From contig JACDFX010000125.1 in the NCBI GenBank assembly GCA_013815575.1, positions 1 through 6,129 on the forward strand: DNA of 6,129 nt, given 5' to 3'. The notes below the pieces were generated by a model. It saw only the letters and a list, made by a program, of their open reading frames with translations. It did not search any database and was not told the origin of the DNA. Position numbers and translations under genes: made by a program. Position 1 is the stretch's first letter, and every line of letters begins with the position of its first letter. Source of the DNA: Rubrobacter sp. GTDB lineage: Bacteria; Actinomycetota; Rubrobacteria; Rubrobacterales; Rubrobacteraceae. This document shows positions 5,165 through 6,129 of the stretch, in pieces.

Positions 5165-5191
5165 CGCCGCGCGGCGGTGAGAGTCTTCGGC
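5150..5191. repeat. Perfect 42-bp palindrome covering the DUF429 start codon
   Basis: Bases 5150-5170 are the exact reverse complement of 5171-5191: 21-base arms with no spacer and centre GCGC. As RNA it can form about 19 bp with a 4-nt loop. On the minus strand it begins one base after the stop codon of the YihY/BrkB gene and ends exactly with codon 5 of the DUF429 gene, so the GTG is inside the helix. No T tract follows on either strand, so it is not a standard intrinsic terminator, though it could still terminate, protect the 3' end of the upstream message, or control DUF429 translation. Confidence 0.95.
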
Positions 5192-5192
5192 G

Positions 5193-6129
5193 TCAGCGGC
5201 CTTCCCGTTCCTGCTCCTTCGCGCGGGCCAGGCGGCGGACGTCCGGTTTGCGGTCCTCCTCCGGGATCTTGTCGCCCTCGTTCTTGCCGCCGGGGATGTG
5301 CCACTCGATCACCTGGTTCATCTCCGCGCCGAGAAGCATGATGAAAGACGTGTAGTAGATGTAGAGCATCAGGATTATGATGCCCGCCAGCGAGCCGTAG
5401 GTCGCGCTGAAAGAGCCGGAGTTGCCCACGTAAAATGAGAATAGCAACGAGAACAGGAGCCAGAAGGCGAAAGCCAGGAAGGCGCCGGGGCTGACCCAGC
5501 GAAATTTCTGCTTCGCCGCCGGCGCGAAGAAGTAGATGATGCCGAACGTGAACAACACGATGCACGCCACGATGGGCCACTGCACGATGGTCCAGACGGC
5601 CTCGAAAGCCCCACCGAGCCCAATGAACCCTGCCAGCCCGCCGCCGACCGATCCGCCGAAGATGACGATGCCGAAGGCCGTGACCATAAGGAGGATGACC
5701 GCGAGGGAGATAAAGATCGAGGTGCCGTACATCTTCCAGGCCGGCCGGTCCTCCTCGACCTCGTACATAACGTTCATCGCCTCCATGATAGAGCGGAAGG
5801 CTCCTGAAACGCCCCATAGAGCGAGCGCGATGGAGATGATCGCCCCGAAGGTAAAAGCGCTGTTCGCCTGCTGCTTGGTCAACGGGAGGATCTGCTCTCT
5901 TAGGAACTCCGTCGCGGTGTCGGGCAGCGCGCCCTGGGCGCTTTGAATCATCCCGGTCACGAGCTCGGTCGCGTTGAAGAGCCCGAGAAGGGAGAGCAGG
6001 AACGTGAAGAACGGGAAGATGGCGAAGAGCGCCTTGTAGGTGAGGTTGCCGGCGAAGGCCATGACGTGGTCCTCGCCGACCTCCTTGAACGTCAGCTTGA
6101 AGAAGTCGACGAGCCCCAGCCGCTCCGTT
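5193..6129 (-). CDS. YihY/virulence factor BrkB family membrane protein, 5' end outside window
   Basis: 311 residues are visible and the frame stays open to the window edge. An ATG at 6062 could start a shorter protein, but the residues before it (ERLGLVDFFKLTFKEVGEDHV) match the amphipathic N-terminal region usual in the family, so the true start lies beyond 6129. Six hydrophobic segments can be seen: around YKALFAIFPFFTFLLSLLG, TFGAIISIALALWG, ISLAVILLMVTAFGIVIF, PIVACIVLFTFGIIYFF, FLAFAFWLLFSLLFSFYVG and AGIIILMLYIYYTSFIMLLG. Family-like loops are SGAFRSIMEAMNVMYEVEED and KFRWVSPGAF, and the last helix ends GAEMNQ. A charged cytoplasmic tail (GDKIPEEDRKPDVRRLARAK) follows. The family was once called ribonuclease BN by mistake; its real role is unclear, with transport or envelope functions proposed. 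It is the first visible gene of the leftward unit, 28 nt before DUF429. Confidence 0.92.
   Translation of the reverse strand, partial: TERLGLVDFFKLTFKEVGEDHVMAFAGNLTYKALFAIFPFFTFLLSLLGLFNATELVTGMIQSAQGALPDTATEFLREQILPLTKQQANSAFTFGAIISIALALWGVSGAFRSIMEAMNVMYEVEEDRPAWKMYGTSIFISLAVILLMVTAFGIVIFGGSVGGGLAGFIGLGGAFEAVWTIVQWPIVACIVLFTFGIIYFFAPAAKQKFRWVSPGAFLAFAFWLLFSLLFSFYVGNSGSFSATYGSLAGIIILMLYIYYTSFIMLLGAEMNQVIEWHIPGGKNEGDKIPEEDRKPDVRRLARAKEQEREGR

Noticed and set aside
5150..5191. Palindrome as a standard intrinsic terminator
   Set aside because: No T-rich tract follows the right arm on either strand and the structure runs into the coding start of the next gene, so the plain terminator label does not fit; a regulatory role or duplication origin is kept open.
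5161..5817. Alternative minus-strand frame inside the YihY/BrkB gene ending at the palindrome
   Set aside because: The product is Arg/His/Gly-rich with no membrane segments, whereas the other frame encodes a clear six-helix YihY/BrkB protein.

Overview
The window is about two-thirds G+C, gene-dense, and uses GTG or TTG as the start codon for four of its eight genes. This fits a high-GC actinobacterium-like genome. Rubrobacter or a relative is a reasonable guess from the mixture of genes, but no rRNA or marker alignment is available here to prove it.

Left part, plus strand (1-3706). The window opens inside the C-terminal part of a YchF/OLA1-type P-loop ATPase. Its stop codon overlaps by one base the ATG of a GrdB-like (glycine/betaine/sarcosine/D-proline reductase selenoprotein B family) protein. 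That second gene is interrupted by one in-frame TGA at 821-823. The TGA sits where Cys homologues carry the first Cys of a C-P-x-C motif, the frame stays open and family-like for 77 more codons, and a stem-loop of bacterial SECIS type starts just after the TGA. I read 428-1057 as one selenoprotein gene and not as two ORFs or a pseudogene; it is the most interesting object here. After a short AT-rich gap with a perfect TATAAT come a DUF6391-like membrane protein with an HxxEH motif, a small putative lipoprotein with five RTX calcium-binding nonapeptides, and a flavin disulfide oxidoreductase of the mercuric reductase/lipoamide dehydrogenase family.

Right part, minus strand (6129-3748). Three genes run leftward and converge on the oxidoreductase: a YihY/BrkB-family membrane protein (its 5' end lies outside the window), a DUF429 protein, and a small HD-domain hydrolase resembling Mesh1-type (p)ppGpp hydrolases. 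Gaps are 28 and 13 nt, so they probably share a transcript. The 28-nt gap and the first five codons of the DUF429 gene are almost wholly occupied by a perfect 42-bp palindrome (5150-5191) that buries the GTG start codon. This is the second signal worth pursuing.

Theme: the plus-strand genes include two redox-active proteins (a UxxC/CxxC-type protein and a CxxxxC flavoenzyme). The minus-strand genes are envelope, nucleic-acid-like and nucleotide-signalling functions with no proven link. No tRNA, rRNA, CRISPR array, insertion sequence or phage gene was seen, and no gene-free stretch exceeds about 70 bases.
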